The notes under the pieces were generated by a model, which saw only the letters and a list, made by a program, of their open reading frames with translations, was not told the DNA's origin and made no database searches. The position numbers and the translations under genes were made by a program. Shown one piece after another: positions 19,272 through 28,747 of a stretch of 64,000 bases of DNA. The number at the start of each line of letters is the position of its first letter. The first letter of the stretch is position 1. This DNA comes from Antarcticibacterium sp. 1MA-6-2. Its GTDB lineage: Bacteria; Bacteroidota; Bacteroidia; Flavobacteriales; Flavobacteriaceae. The DNA lies in the NCBI RefSeq assembly GCF_021535135.1, contig NZ_CP091036.1:558001-622000 (forward strand). Direction: 5' to 3'.

Positions 19272-20005
19272 TTACAGCCCTCCGTTAATATTTATGACTT
19301 CTCCAGTAATGTAAGCTGCTTTTTTTGAAGCCAGAAAAGCCACGAGATCTGCTACTTCTTCAGCATTTCCAAACCTAGGTTTAGAGGGATTATTTTTTTC
19401 AGCTCTTTTTCATCAATCCCGGCTGTCATTTCAGAATTAATGAAACCCGGAGCCACAGCATTTACAGTAACGTTTCGTTTCCCAATCTCCTGTGCAAGCG
19501 CTTTTGTAGCAGCAATGACAGCACCTTTTGCTGCAGAATAATTGACCTGTCCCGGATTTCCTTTAAGTCCCGAAAGGGAAACAATATTTATGATACGCCC
19601 ATACCTGGCGGTGAGCATATTTTTTAACAAAGGCTGAGTTACATTGTAAAACCCCGAAACAGAAGTTTGAATTACAGAATTCCAGTCTTCAGGCTTCATC
19701 CACAGGAATAATGCGTCCCTGGTTATTCCCGCATTGTTTACCAATACTTCAATGGCCGCTTCAGGATTGGAAGAACTCCAGCTTTCAAGAGCAGTTAAAG
19801 TAGCAGAAGCATCAGAAACATCAAATTGCAAAAGCAAACAGGTAACTCCAAATTTTTCAATTTCTTCCTTAGTTTCGGCAGCTGCCTTTTCGTTCGAATT
19901 AAAATTCAGCAAAATATTATAATTTAATTCTGAAGCAAGTTTAACTGCAATTGCCTTACCAATTCCCCTGGAACCACCTGTAACTAGTGCGTATTTCATT
20001 CTCAT
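19272..20005 (-). pseudogene. fabG: 3-oxoacyl-ACP reductase FabG-like SDR, frameshifted near C-terminus
   Basis: A classical short-chain dehydrogenase of about 245 residues: TGGSRGIG (NADPH binding), NNAG, active-site Ser in IVSLSG with YSAAKGA supplying Tyr and Lys, and NAVAPGFI. The frame breaks at 19373-19380, read ACCTAGGT; ACCGGT would give [11 protein letters not shown], the universally conserved segment, then [12 protein letters not shown] to TAA at 19272. An ATG two codons downstream of 20005 is an equally good start. It reduces the beta-keto groups during polyene assembly. Confidence 0.84.
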
Positions 20006-20122
20006 TTAAGGTTCAAAGTATAAAAGTTCAAGGTTTAATGTTTTTCATTCAAATTCCCAAAACCAAATCCCAAATTCCAATTGTTTGTCTTAAAAAGTGT
20101 CTCTTGATTCTTGCCTCTTATT

Positions 20123-20222
20123 TCTCTACTCTATTTTCTTGTCTCTTGGTTCTTGTCTCTTGATTCTTGAATCTCTTCTCTCTACTCTATTTTCCTGTCT
20201 CTTGGTTCTTGTCTCTTGATTC
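20123..20222. repeat. Direct repeat, two 44-bp units at 56-bp spacing, T/C-rich
   Basis: Units at 20123-20166 and 20179-20222 share 43 of 44 bases, beginning tctctactctatttt and ending cttgtctcttgattc. Internally they are made of shorter TCTTG(A/G)TTCT steps, so this is a slipped low-complexity array, not CRISPR. The second unit overlaps the last codons of the ammonia-lyase gene and supplies its unusual C-terminal tail. Confidence 0.75.
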
Positions 20223-21761
20223 ATTTTCATAAGCATCATTCTCCTTAATAAAAATTTTTACCTTTTCCAGAATTGGAGAAAATTGTACGTCTTCTTTTAT
20301 CTCAGGCACCAGTTCGCGAAGGACTTCCATCTTTTCCCTGGTTGCAGAAGAAAGCTTCCCATTGAAATTCAGGTAACGCAAAGCTTGTACTATAGTTATG
20401 ACTTCTACTGTCAGTACCTCAAAAGCATTTTCAATAACAGTCTTTGTAACTGTAGCGGCATTTGTGCCCATACTCACAATATCCTGATTGTCATTATTAT
20501 TAGGAATACTATGGATGTACATTGGATTAGACAGCATTTGATTCTCAGCTGTTGTGGAGACGGCGCTGAACTGCGCACCCTGCATTCCAAAGTTCAGCCC
20601 CAGTTTTCCCAGGTTTACAAAGGGTGGTAAAATATTGTTCAGCTTAGGTTATTTAGTAAATAATTCAGCTGCCTTTCAGCCAGCATACTCAGTTTTGTCA
20701 CTACGAGTTTTAGTTTGTCCATCTCCAGCGCAATATAATCACCGTGGAAATTTCCGCCGTGATAAACATGTTGACGCTCTACATCAATAATAGGATTATC
20801 GTTTGCAGAATTCACTTCCTCAATAAGAATATTCCGGGTATACTCAATAGTATCCCATACCTGCCCCAGAATTTGTGGTACGCATCTAAGGCTATAATAC
20901 TCCTGCACCTTTTCCTTAAAATAGTAGCTGTCAGGATTTTTTCCGCTGTATAAATGTTCATTCCTGTCGCGGGTAAGTTTACTGTCTTTAAGATGCTGCC
21001 TCATTTTTGCAGCTACTTTCTGTTGACCGAGATGACGTTTGGAATTATTCAATTCTTCCGACAAATGATCGTCGTAAGCTTCTACAATTTCATTGATAGC
21101 TGAAGAACAAAAAATTGCCCAATCCAGCAGCCGCTGAGCGTATATCACATTTACAATCCCTATACCCGGTCATAGCTGAAGTGCCATTGATCAATGCCAG
21201 CCCTTCCCGCATTTCAATTTTTATTGGCTCAATATTTTCTTCAGCAAAGACTTCTGAAGTTTTTCGTCTTTTCCCATTATAGAGCACCTCTCCTTCTCCA
21301 ATCAACACCAGAGCCAAATGGGCAAGCTGAATTAAATCTCCCGACGCTCCTACCCCGCCGTGATCGTATATGACCGGGGTTATGTTTTTATTGATCAACT
21401 CCTGCATCGTGTGAATAGCTGAAGGATGAATACCGGATTTTCCAAGAGATAAAGTATTCAGGCGCGCCAACATAAGAGACTTCACATATATAGGCTCCAT
21501 TATTTTTCCCATTCCAGCTGCATGGCTTCGTATGAGGTTATACTGTAAGCTCGTTCTGTCTTTGTCTTTGATCCTGTACTGGGCCATAGGACCAAACCTA
21601 GTATTAACCCCGTAGATGATCTTATCCTTTGCAAAGATCTTTAGAAATTCAAAACTGGAAGAAACCCGTTCCAGGATTTCAGAACTCATTTCTATTTCAC
21701 TATTCCTAAAAAGTACCTCAAAAAAATCTTCAAATTGGAGGGCATCATTAATCTTGAGCAT
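20187..21761 (-). pseudogene. Tyrosine ammonia-lyase (HAL/PAL family, MIO enzyme), frameshifted twice
   Basis: An aromatic amino acid lyase of about 520 residues that, in flexirubin producers, turns L-tyrosine into p-coumarate, the polyene starter. Seen: YGVNT, LQYNLIRSHAAGMG, the MIO-forming Ala-Ser-Gly in GGVGASGDLIQLAH (residues 139-141), then NSANDNPIID, YHGGNFHGDY, PPFVNLGKLGLNFGMQGAQF and SIPNNNDNQDIVSMG. The pattern closely follows the Flavobacterium TAL as I remember it. Breaks lie near 21160 and at 20642-20649 (ACCTAAGC on the coding strand). YGVNTRFG has Arg where Gly is expected, at another RC-TAG-GY site. First gene of the operon; its tail is encoded by a repeat. Confidence 0.85.
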
Positions 21762-21807
21762 AGACTTTTTTCTCTTGATGATTTGGGGTTAGGGTTGCTG
21801 CAGCAGC

Positions 21808-21825
21808 TTGTTAAATATTTAACAA
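21808..21825. promoter_or_regulatory. 18-bp perfect palindrome in divergent promoter, candidate operator
   Basis: The sequence ttgttaaatatttaacaa is a perfect 18-base palindrome in the 96-base gap between the minus-strand pigment operon and the plus-strand flavoprotein gene. A TAnnTTTG-like box (tatattta) lies just downstream for the plus-strand gene. Its position would let one dimeric repressor control both transcripts. No matching regulator gene is in the cluster. The site is inferred from symmetry and location only. Confidence 0.5.
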
Positions 21826-21857
21826 ATGTACTATATTTACATCGCAAATGAAACGGC

Positions 21858-23105
21858 ATGAAAAAGGAAATTACAGATATTCTTATTATTGGAGCAGGTC
21901 CTTCCGGAATAGTGGCAGCTTCTTACTTACATAAATATGGAGTATCTATTAGGGTTGTTGAAAAAGCTATTTTTCCCCGGTTTAATATAGGTGAAAGTCT
22001 TATCCCCCAGTGTATGGATAATCTTGAGGAAGCCGGATTACTGGAGGCGGTAAAGAAAGCAGGTTTCCAGAAAAAGTTTGGTGCCCGTTTTATAAGAGAT
22101 AATGAAATTGGAGAATTTGACTTCAGTAAGAAATACGGTGAAGGATGGGACTGGACCTGGCAATTGCCCAGAGCCGATTTTGATATGGTCCTTGCTGAAG
22201 AAGCTCTAAGAAAGGGAATTGACATCCAATTTGGAGCAGAATTCCTTGAGGTCCATTTTGATGAAGACGGTTCTTCTGTCTCAACAATCCAGACAAGAGA
22301 AGGTGAATTAATAGAAATTTCAGCAAAACATATTATTGATGCGAGTGGCTACGGAAGAGTTCTTGCCAGCCAGTTAGATCTTGAAGCTGAACCGCAAATT
22401 GCTGCACACTCCTCTATTTTTACTCATATTACTGAAACCGATCGACCAGAGGGTAAAGAAGGTGAAGTAATTACTTTCGAAGTTATGGAGCAAAAGGTGT
22501 GGTTTTGGTATTTTCCTTTTTCTAACGGAAATTCAAGTCTTGGCTTTGTAGCACCTAACGAGTGGTTTGAGCAATTTTCTGAAGATAATTCCGCAGCAAT
22601 GCGGGAAATGATGCAGCAGTTGCAGTATTACGGCGGAAGATTTGACAATTATAAATTTCTTTTTACACCGAAGAGAGTAGAGAACATTTCAAAAAACGTG
22701 ACAAGACTTTACGGAAAAGGATTTGTGCTTACAGGAAACAGTGCAGAATTTCTTGATCCTGTATTCTCCTCCGGGGTTTCTTTTGCAACGGCATCAGGTC
22801 TTTTAGCCGCAAAGCTTATTTTAAGAGAATTTAAGGGTGAGGACGTAAATTGGGAAAAAGAATATATTGAATATGTAAAAAGAGGTGTAGACGTTTTCTC
22901 TTCCTATGTGAGAGAGTGGTATTCCGGTAATTTACAAAAGATCATTTTCCATCCCAATCCAAGACCAATTATCAAAGCCCAAATTTGTGCAGTACTGGCA
23001 GGATATGTTTGGGATGAGACAAATCCCTTTGTAAAAAAACATGACCGCATTCTTCACAATTTTGCAAAACTTATAGAAATGGAGGAAGATCATTCTCCTG
23101 TTTAA
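21858..23105 (+). CDS. FAD-dependent oxidoreductase, tryptophan-halogenase/geranylgeranyl-reductase-like (flexirubin cluster)
   Basis: A 415-residue class A flavoprotein: GAGPSGIVAASYL binds FAD at residues 11-23, FPRFNIGESLIPQCM is the GES-type motif of halogenase-like enzymes, WDWTWQLPR follows, and VLTGNSAEFLDPVFSSGVSFA is the second FAD motif. The WxWxIP motif diagnostic of true tryptophan halogenases is not seen, so halogenation, hydroxylation and reduction all remain possible. Flexirubins are often ring-chlorinated or hydroxylated, so tailoring of the aromatic head is the likely job. Transcribed divergently from the operon across a palindromic site. Confidence 0.82.
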   Translation: MKKEITDILIIGAGPSGIVAASYLHKYGVSIRVVEKAIFPRFNIGESLIPQCMDNLEEAGLLEAVKKAGFQKKFGARFIRDNEIGEFDFSKKYGEGWDWTWQLPRADFDMVLAEEALRKGIDIQFGAEFLEVHFDEDGSSVSTIQTREGELIEISAKHIIDASGYGRVLASQLDLEAEPQIAAHSSIFTHITETDRPEGKEGEVITFEVMEQKVWFWYFPFSNGNSSLGFVAPNEWFEQFSEDNSAAMREMMQQLQYYGGRFDNYKFLFTPKRVENISKNVTRLYGKGFVLTGNSAEFLDPVFSSGVSFATASGLLAAKLILREFKGEDVNWEKEYIEYVKRGVDVFSSYVREWYSGNLQKIIFHPNPRPIIKAQICAVLAGYVWDETNPFVKKHDRILHNFAKLIEMEEDHSPV

Positions 23106-23253
23106 AAAATATTTTGAAGGATAAATTTCTGATGGCAAAGCTTTTACTTTTTTGCCGCCTACTTTTGAAGTAAAAAAGTTCTAAAAGGTTTGCATTGTAA
23201 ACAGGTAAAAGTTACATTTGCAACCGCAAAATTATTTGTGAAGTTCTTATAAA

Positions 23254-23338
23254 GGAGAGTTGCCAGAGTGGTTAATGGAGCAGTTTGCTAAACTGTCGAC
23301 GAGCAATTGTCGCATGAGTTCGAATCTCATACTCTCCG
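23254..23338 (+). tRNA. tRNA-Ser (GCT)
   Basis: A class II tRNA of 85 bases: acceptor arms ggagagt/actctcc pair perfectly, anticodon loop ttGCTaa, a long variable arm (cgacgagcaattgtcg) as expected for serine, and a TpsiC arm with gttcgaatc. Discriminator G follows at 23338; CCA is not encoded. Confidence 0.95.
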
Positions 23339-23425
23339 CTGAAAAGGTTCAAGGTTCAAAGTTTCAGGTTTAAAGTTGGAATTTGGAATTTGACTTTTTG
23401 AAATTTTACAGCGCAAGCTGTCCTC

Positions 23426-23499
23426 GGGGTGTAGCGTAGCCCGGTTATCGCGCCTGCTTTGGGAGCAGGAGGCCGCAGGTTCGAATCCTGCCACCCCGA
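23426..23499 (+). tRNA. tRNA-Pro (TGG)
   Basis: A 74-base tRNA: acceptor cggggtg/caccccg, anticodon loop tttGGga region reading TGG, and T arm gcaggttcgaatcctgc. Discriminator A at 23499. Its last 13 bases plus one flanking base recur at 28255, marking it as the integration target of the element to its right. Confidence 0.95.
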
Positions 23500-23500
23500 C
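23487..23500 (+). repeat. Putative attL (tRNA-Pro 3' end)
   Basis: The 14 bases cctgccaccccgac span the end of tRNA-Pro and recur exactly at 28255-28268. A tyrosine recombinase gene starts 220 bases downstream, the usual arrangement for tRNA-targeting elements. Confidence 0.55.
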
Positions 23501-23604
23501 TTTTGCCATATTAAATGGCATCAAATAATACCTAAATAAATGATTTTCAGTACTTTAATAAAACTGGAGATCATTTTTTTTTGTTTAAAATCAAATAAAA
23601 AGTG

Positions 23605-23621
23605 ACCTATTCGGTTACCTG
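23605..23621 (+). repeat. 17-bp direct repeat, left copy
   Basis: The sequence acctattcggttacctg occurs here, about 100 bases upstream of the integrase start, and again at 28178-28194, about 60 bases inside the right att copy. Paired copies near both ends suggest integrase arm-binding sites. Confidence 0.5.
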
Positions 23622-23720
23622 TCCAGCTTACTTATTTTTCTTATCTTTTCAGTAGTTATAGGGCTTTAGGGTGATTTGACTTTCGTAGAAAATTTTTTCG
23701 AGTTACCTAAAACAACGACT

Positions 23721-24927
23721 ATGAACGCTAAAAACACTTTCCGAATTCTCCTTTGGCTTAATAAATCAAAGAGTAAAGATATTCGGTTACCTATTTACGC
23801 CCGGGTAACCGTCAATGGCCAAAGAGCTGAAATAAGTTTGTCCCGGTACTGTTATCCAGAAGCCTGGGACAATCGTGCGCACCGGATGAAAGGAAGAAGT
23901 CCTGAGGCCACAATTTTAAATAATTATCTGGATGCTAAGTATGCTAAATTGCTCCAGTGCTATGAAGATTTACTTAAAGAAGACATAATTATTACTGCTA
24001 GAGCTGTTAAAGCTAGATTCCTGGGATCTGATTCCACCTTCAAAACTTTAAAGGATGTTCTGGATCACCATAATACTACTATGGGCGACATTCTTAAGTG
24101 GGGTACCCTTAAGAATTATGCAGCTACAGAAAAGTATTTAATAGATTATATGGAGAAAGACCATAGCACACCTAATATTTACCTTAAGAATATAAATTAC
24201 CAATTCATAACGGGGTTTGATAAGTTTCTGCGAAGGCAAAAGGATAAAAACAAAAAGAAGCAGTTAAGCAATAACGGGATCATGAAGCACATGGAGCGAT
24301 TCAAGAAACTCACCAATTTAGCTATCAAACTCGGTTGGATGGATAAAGATCCTTTTCGGGATTACAAAATGAAATTTGAAAAATTTGACCGTGCATATTT
24401 AAATCAAAGGGAGTTACATTTTATTGAGAATACCCGATTTACACGTATTACTTTAGAAACCACAAAGGATATTTTTCTTTTTGCCTGCTATACAGGTCTA
24501 TCTTACATAGATGTAAAAAATCTAAATACCGACAACATAATAAAAGGGATAAACGGCAAAGACTGGATATACTGCAGAAGGGAAAAGAGTCAAACACCTA
24601 TGAAAATACCTTTACTGGAGAAAGCTCAGCTCATTCTGGAAAAGTATAAGAGCCCTATTACTGAAATTCTACTACCGTATATACAGTAATCAAAAAACGA
24701 ATAATTATCTTAAAGAAATGGCTAAACAATGTAAGATCTCTAAAAGGCTGAGTTTTCACGTGGCCAGGCATACTTTTGCGACCACTATAACGCTTTCTAA
24801 TGGAGTGCCTATAGAAACAGTTTCCAAGCTCCTGGGGCACACTAAATTATCTACAACGCAAATTTATGCAAGGGTTGTTGACCAAAAAATTGGAGATGAT
24901 ATGGATTTACTACAATCAAAATTGTAA
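23721..24927 (+). pseudogene. Tyrosine-type site-specific integrase, Bacteroidota Arm-binding type, frameshifted
   Basis: An integrase of about 400 residues for the tRNA-Pro element. I start at ATG 23721 (MNAKNTFRILLWLNK), the usual start of this group. An Arm DNA-binding N-terminus (LPIYARVTVNGQRAEIS) is followed by a SAM-like core-binding region (about 115-215) and the catalytic domain. The Arg I position is atypical, CYTGLSYIDV, a variant found in many Bacteroidota integrases; HVARHTFAT and LLGHTKLSTTQIYAR supply His-Arg, His and Tyr. The frame breaks near 24683-24690 and resumes before NNYLKEMAKQC. Probably functional if the break is an error. Confidence 0.8.
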
Positions 24928-25751
24928 TAGAAGTAAACGGACAAAAAAAAGAAAAACGGCAAAACTTTCTTTTTCAGATCCTATGATATATTTTTTTATG
25001 AAAATTAATTACCCATCTACCCCAACAGCTTCTGGTCCCTTTATTCATAAGGTTTAGAAATGGGGTAAAGAGAAAATTATTAATTTACCCATCTACTCCT
25101 GTTTGTGGTAATTGGGTAAATCTAAAAAGTAGAGTTTTTATTCTTAATCTCCCCAAATATGTGTCCTGGGTAATTGGGTAGATAATTTTTCTGTTTTTGG
25201 AATTTTTGCTGATGAAAAGAAAAAGGACGCGAACGAAGCGTAGCGAAGTGCTGCAAGCCCCAAATCTACCAGAACTAATACTATTTTGCGAGGCAAGTTT
25301 TCTAAAGCAAAAATTACCTTCATTTCTTTCTACATAGAGCATAAAAAAAATCGGTGAAGACAATCTGATGGACTCAAGAAAAAGAGCTTCTAATTTAAAT
25401 TTTTGTTTCTCTTCCTGTTGAAGCTTGAAGTAGTAAAATTGTAAATAGAGAGTAGAATTGACGCAAATTTTTACCTGCTAATGCGGCTTCCGAAGGCATT
25501 TGACGCAAATTTACTAATTTTTTATTTTTCAGTCACATTTAAATATCTGAAAATGAGGGGAATATAAAAAAAGTAACGGGGCTCTGCCCGTTACCCTCTT
25601 GCTATTCCCCTCCTCGTTAAGAGGAAGGAAATACCCTAACCTATTTTTTGTCAAATTTTTCTCAATATTTAAGTATAATATTTCCTTTCTATAGTTTTCT
25701 ATAGATGCTGAAAATGAGAATTAATAGAAGTAACTGTAATGGTCTATTTTT
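24928..25751. other. Non-coding stretch with repeated ttacccatctac motifs and a hairpin
   Basis: No convincing gene in about 820 bases. Direct copies of ttacccatctac lie at 25009-25020 and 25085-25096, with partial inverted copies (aattgggta) near 25110 and 25171. A repeated ttgacgcaaattt occurs near 25458 and 25499. A perfect 8-bp stem hairpin (gtaacggg/cccgttac) lies at 25573-25594. An open frame at 25085-25363 has no protein character. Confidence 0.5.
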
Positions 25752-26600
25752 TTAAAGGTACTTTTTTCTATACTCTCTGGGAGTGCAGTTATTCAATTTC
25801 CGAAAAGCTGCATTAAAACGATTTATTGAATTAAATCCACAATCAAAAGCAATATCTGCAATTTTTTTATCTGAGGTAATTAATTTTCGTTGAGCATGCA
25901 TTATCCTTTCCTGAATTATAAAATTATTTATTGTTGTTTCAAAAGCTTTTTTAAATATCAAGTTGGCATAATCAGGGTGTAATTCAATTTTTCTTCCAAT
26001 ATCACTAACTTTAATAGGATTCATGAAATTTTGAGCAATAAACAAAGCTATTTGTTCAACCTTGCTTATTTCATCCGTATCAATTTGTAAACGTTCATCC
26101 TTTTTTAATGAGGAAAACCTAGAGGTCAATCTTAATAACCTCGCACGCATTTCATATAAAGTTGCATTAATGTCGTGGTCTTCAGCGAGATCTTTTTCCC
26201 AATTTTTAAAAAGGAATCTATCAAACGTCGAATGCTCTCCTGAATCTTCTATGATAACTTCACCTCTAAGGATTCTGTCAGTAAAAAAAGAAGGTAGTTT
26301 CCATTCTAAAAATTGAGTTAGCGGAATGGTACATACATAATAGGGGGCAGAGCCTGTATAGTCTATAATTTGATGTGGAACCAAACCCCAGAACAAGGAC
26401 AAGCTGTTTTCAGGAATGGTTATTTTAGAGCCTTGAAAAAGATAAGTTATGCTTCCACTTGTGAAGTAGTTTATTTCAATTTCATTATGTCTGTCTGGTT
26501 TTTTCATCAAATGGGGCTTCCATAGTTCACATGTTAAACCGTATGGGTGGAACTCTTTTCGTGTTTCGTTAAATGTATATAATTTATCGGGATTCGGCAT
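25752..26600 (-). CDS. AraC family transcriptional regulator
   Basis: A 282-residue regulator with an N-terminal cupin-like sensing domain (about 1-130) and a C-terminal double helix-turn-helix (about 185-282): VSDIGRKIELHPDYANLIFKK, then KKIADIAFDCGFNSINRF and TPREYRKKYL, the classical AraC signature. The plus-strand DUF1593 gene begins 99 bases away in divergent orientation, so that gene is the likely target; a sugar-type inducer is plausible because the target resembles a nucleoside/glycan hydrolase. Confidence 0.9.
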   Translation of the reverse strand: MPNPDKLYTFNETRKEFHPYGLTCELWKPHLMKKPDRHNEIEINYFTSGSITYLFQGSKITIPENSLSLFWGLVPHQIIDYTGSAPYYVCTIPLTQFLEWKLPSFFTDRILRGEVIIEDSGEHSTFDRFLFKNWEKDLAEDHDINATLYEMRARLLRLTSRFSSLKKDERLQIDTDEISKVEQIALFIAQNFMNPIKVSDIGRKIELHPDYANLIFKKAFETTINNFIIQERIMHAQRKLITSDKKIADIAFDCGFNSINRFNAAFRKLNNCTPREYRKKYL

Positions 26601-26699
26601 GTATGTATGAATATCAGATTAGTATTGTAAATATATCGATGTTAAATTTACCTCTTATTGAAAAATCTATAGCCATTAGGCCAAAAGTTTTTAAAAGCT

Positions 26700-28079
26700 A
26701 TGCTAAGAATAAAATTTAGAATTTTCCTGATTCACTTGTTTGTCTTTTTTATAACAGTTTCTTGTAAATCCTTTTTGGGAGAAAGATTTCAAAAATCGAA
26801 ATCAGAGGTAGGTTATATTAAACCTAGAATAATAAACACTACAGATCTTGGTGCCGATCCAGATGATGAACAATCCATGGTTCGCCAGTTGGTTAGCGCT
26901 AACGAATTTGATATAGAAGGTCTAATTGTCGCTACAGGATGTTGGAAAAAATCTCAGGACAATACTGATATGCTGGACAGACTTGTTGATGCTTATGCTA
27001 AAGCTTATCCTAATCTAAAAATACATGCTGATGGTTATCCCACTCCTGCATATTTGCGTTCTATATCTGTCTTGGGTCAGGATGAATATGGAATGGGCGA
27101 TGTTGGAACTGGAAAAGATAGCCCTGGTTCTGAACTAATTATAAAAGCAGTAGATAAGGATGATCCACGCCCTGTTTGGGTGATGGGATGGGGAGGCATG
27201 AACACTGTAGCTCAGGCTATTTGGAAAGTGCGGGAAACCCGTTCTCCGGCTGAGTTAGAAAAATTCCTGAGTAAATTACGCCTGTTCGATATACTGGGAC
27301 AGGGAGATTCGGGCGCGTGGATTGCCAGGAACTTTCCGGAAGTTTTGTACATCCGGGCCACGGAGGTCTATGATTGGGCACCCTCTGACGAATATATAGA
27401 CAAACATATTCAAAGCCATGGCCCTTTGGGAGAGGCTTATCCAGATCGGAAATATGCTACCGAAGGTGATACACCCGCATTTATGCACGTATATCCTACA
27501 GGTCTTAATGACCCGGACCTAATTGACCAGGGTGGCTGGGGAGGGCGCTTTGGCTTTACCAAGAAAGCAGCTATTCGAAGCATGTCCTGTGTGGAAGAGG
27601 AGAACGAAACAAAATATGATCCATATTACATGTATGGTAATACATCAGAGGGTTCCGAAGCTATAAAGCGGTGGAGCGAAGCCTATAACAATGATTTTGC
27701 AGCTCGAATGGATTGGAGTATTATAGATGAATATTCAAAAGCAAATCATCATCCTGTAGCTATATTAAACGGAGATAATTCCAGGCAGGTATTAAAGTTA
27801 AAAGCCTATCCCGGTTCAAATGTCGAACTTAACGCAGTGGGTTCTGCAGACCCGGATGGTAATAATTTAATGTTCTCTTGGTCTTTCTACGATGAACCCA
27901 GCTCATATGACGGTGCCGTTGAGATTCAAAACAATTCCTCTGCCAGAGCAAAATTGCAAATTCCTGAGGATGCAGGTGGAAAGACCATTCATATAATATT
28001 AGAAGTACGTGACGATGGCACTCCTAATTTGTACGCGTATCGCCGCGCGATTATAGACGTACAGTCAATAAATCATTAA
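26700..28079 (+). CDS. DUF1593 nucleoside hydrolase-like secreted protein with Ig-like tail
   Basis: A 459-residue exported protein with a lipoprotein-type leader (FFITVSCKS). PRIINTTDLGADPDDEQSM is the nucleoside-hydrolase-like DxDxDD metal site, followed by IEGLIVATGCW, VWVMGWGGMNTVAQAIW and GGWGGRFG. Residues about 355-455 form an Ig-like all-beta domain (VELNAVGSADPDGNNLMFSWSF). Members are found near plant-polysaccharide genes in Bacteroidota, but the substrate is unproven. Located inside the putative tRNA-Pro element, divergent from the AraC gene. Confidence 0.86.
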   Translation: MLRIKFRIFLIHLFVFFITVSCKSFLGERFQKSKSEVGYIKPRIINTTDLGADPDDEQSMVRQLVSANEFDIEGLIVATGCWKKSQDNTDMLDRLVDAYAKAYPNLKIHADGYPTPAYLRSISVLGQDEYGMGDVGTGKDSPGSELIIKAVDKDDPRPVWVMGWGGMNTVAQAIWKVRETRSPAELEKFLSKLRLFDILGQGDSGAWIARNFPEVLYIRATEVYDWAPSDEYIDKHIQSHGPLGEAYPDRKYATEGDTPAFMHVYPTGLNDPDLIDQGGWGGRFGFTKKAAIRSMSCVEEENETKYDPYYMYGNTSEGSEAIKRWSEAYNNDFAARMDWSIIDEYSKANHHPVAILNGDNSRQVLKLKAYPGSNVELNAVGSADPDGNNLMFSWSFYDEPSSYDGAVEIQNNSSARAKLQIPEDAGGKTIHIILEVRDDGTPNLYAYRRAIIDVQSINH

Positions 28080-28082
28080 TTT

Positions 28083-28114
28083 TTATGATTTTATCTTAAA
28101 AATCATAATTTTTT
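28083..28114 (+). terminator. Rho-independent terminator after the DUF1593 gene
   Basis: A perfect 10-bp stem (ttatgatttt/aaaatcataa) with a 6-base loop starts 4 bases after the stop codon and is followed by a T6 run. Confidence 0.7.
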
Positions 28115-28177
28115 AGTCTTGAATGTTTCATTTTAATTTTTATATTTAAACCTGTCGATTATATCATTCAACAAGTT

Positions 28178-28194
28178 ACCTATTCGGTTACCTG
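28178..28194 (+). repeat. 17-bp direct repeat, right copy
   Basis: Exact second copy of acctattcggttacctg from 23605-23621, 61 bases left of the right att copy. Supports a defined right end of the integrated element. Confidence 0.5.
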
Positions 28195-28254
28195 GAGGAA
28201 AGAAAATAATTAAAAGTATTGATTTTACTGGTATTACGGGAGAGGCAAATTAAC

Positions 28255-28268
28255 CCTGCCACCCCGAC
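28255..28268 (+). repeat. Putative attR (duplicated tRNA-Pro 3' end)
   Basis: Exact copy of the last bases of tRNA-Pro (cctgccaccccgac) with no tRNA upstream of it. It lies in about 670 bases of non-coding DNA (28080-28747) in which I see only this site, the DUF1593 terminator and the 17-bp repeat. The interval 23500-28268 is therefore read as a 4.8-kb integrated element. Confidence 0.55.
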
Positions 28269-28747
28269 GAACCACCTAATAAGTGGATATAAAACACTGT
28301 TAATCTATTGATTTTCAGTGTTTTTTGTTTTTAATCATTTTAGATAATATGGTTTAATAACAGCTTTTTCAGTGAATGACCCAGTAAATACAATACTTCT
28401 CCTAAATCACTATCTTAGAAGAACCTTTCGATTAATTTGACATTTGTCTTCAGAAAGCTCAATTTTAATTTAAGAACTTACATACCTGAACCTACTTCCT
28501 TCTCCATCCTTTTCTTTACCCAAATAATTCATTCTTTTAAAGGGTTATTATGAAACTGCCTGAATCATAGAGTTACATTAAACTCTTCAGTACCCGGTTC
28601 TATGCTAATTCACTGGACAAAAGATTAATTTAAAAAGTTCAAATTGGGGGAGAATACGTTTTTCATCGGGTTAAAAGAAAAATTTCAACGCAACCTTTTC
28701 AACTTCTACTGTCATTGAATAGTAACTAAAACATAATTTAATATTCA

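Noticed and set aside
20100..20225. CRISPR array
   Set aside because: Only two units, low-complexity T/C-rich, no unique spacers and no cas genes.
20187..21761. Histidine ammonia-lyase of histidine catabolism
   Set aside because: No hutU/hutI/hutG nearby; the gene heads the pigment operon and its sequence follows flavobacterial tyrosine ammonia-lyase.
25085..25363. Minus-strand 92-aa open frame
   Set aside because: It overlaps the repeated ttacccatctac motifs and has no protein-like conservation or neighbour on its strand.
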